This document shows, in pieces, positions 63,761 to 64,000 of a DNA stretch of 64,000 nt. Positions within the stretch are counted from its first letter, which is position 1. Each line of letters opens with the position of its first letter. Source of the stretch: Bigelowiella natans CCMP2755. Taxonomy: Eukaryota; Cercozoa; Chlorarachniophyceae. The notes beneath the pieces are model-generated. The model was not told the DNA's origin, did no database searches, and saw only the letters and a program-made list of their open reading frames with translations. A program made the position numbers and the translations under genes. The DNA is taken from NCBI GenBank assembly GCA_000320545.1, contig ADNK01003276.1, positions 115,315 to 179,314 on the forward strand. The letters are read 5' to 3'.

Positions 63761-64000
63761 TGCGCATGTGCGCAGCGCAGCGTGCAGCACGAGTGGACGT
63801 GCGCATGCTGCGACAGCTCCTTGATCGTGGGTGGCGCGGCCAGACCGCTGACACGCCCCCATGGACGTGGTGACCACGATCAGAGTGCTGATGTGCACGT
63901 GCCATTTCTGCCATGGTGACAGAACTTTTGCACGGTGCTGCACATGGACACCCATTCCAAAGGTTTCGGAGTCCGAATGGTTGGCAAATTTTGCCGACCA
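63761..64000. other. Right end of window, no recognised gene
   Basis: GC-rich sequence following the HSE-like array. Short open frames only, no TATA box or start codon context that I can defend. If the array is a promoter element, the gene it serves lies past the window end or on the opposite strand to the left. Confidence 0.4.

Noticed and set aside
63440-63955. 171-codon minus-strand frame and overlapping plus-strand frames with Ser/Phe/Glu repeats
   Set aside because: They are translations of the 10-bp GAA-nn-TTC array, which contains no stop in any frame; open reading is a by-product of the repeat.

Overview
The window is nuclear DNA from a eukaryote. Genes are split by many short GT-AG introns of roughly 60-400 bp. 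Exons are rarely longer than 300 bp, and introns and spacers are full of microsatellites (CT/GA, CA/GT, TA, and GTA-, CAT- and CTT-type triplets). One gene encodes a plastid-type protein (LPA3-like) that starts with a signal peptide followed by a Ser/Thr/Arg-rich transit-like stretch with a Phe near the predicted cleavage point. This suggests an alga with a secondary plastid. A Pro/Thr/Ser linker in the first gene would fit a photosynthetic stramenopile, but another secondary-plastid lineage cannot be excluded. No bacterial genes, CRISPR arrays, rRNA or tRNA genes were recognised.

Layout, left to right. Positions 1-11238 (+) hold the 3' part of a large receptor-like gene: RCC1 repeats, a Pro/Thr linker, a REJ/PKD ectodomain, a GAIN/GPS module, about five membrane segments like TM1-TM5 of polycystin-1, and a PDZ-like tail. 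Positions 12994-20556 (+) hold a SUZ12 homologue (Polycomb repressive complex 2), with a C2H2 finger and a VEFS box separated by long charged low-complexity tracts. A poorly resolved minus-strand region follows (21850-23189). Next come a CDC50/LEM3 gene (23589-26081, -) and a P4-ATPase lipid flippase (26463-37888, -), the two subunits of one enzyme lying head to tail about 380 bp apart. After these are a complete AP-2 sigma gene (38562-39450, +), a PH-domain gene (40076-41776, -) and a soluble-type adenylyl cyclase (41890-45487, -), which may be one gene with the PH exons. Then come an RNA polymerase III RPC7/Rpc31-like gene (46563-47868, +) and an LPA3-like plastid gene (48819-51822, -) arranged divergently with an inward-rectifier K+ channel gene (52134-55899, +). 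COG complex subunit 2 (56689-62512, -) is last. The right end (62870-64000) differs in composition and carries a 170-bp array of 17 head-to-tail 10-bp GAA-nn-TTC modules, which looks like a very large heat-shock-element cluster.

The genes do not form one pathway, but several act on membranes: flippase plus chaperone subunit, AP-2 sigma and COG2 (lipid asymmetry and vesicle traffic), Kir channel, adenylyl cyclase and polycystin-like receptor (signalling). Exon borders were read by eye from splice consensus and reading frame. Gene identities are mostly secure; first exons and some internal joins are not.
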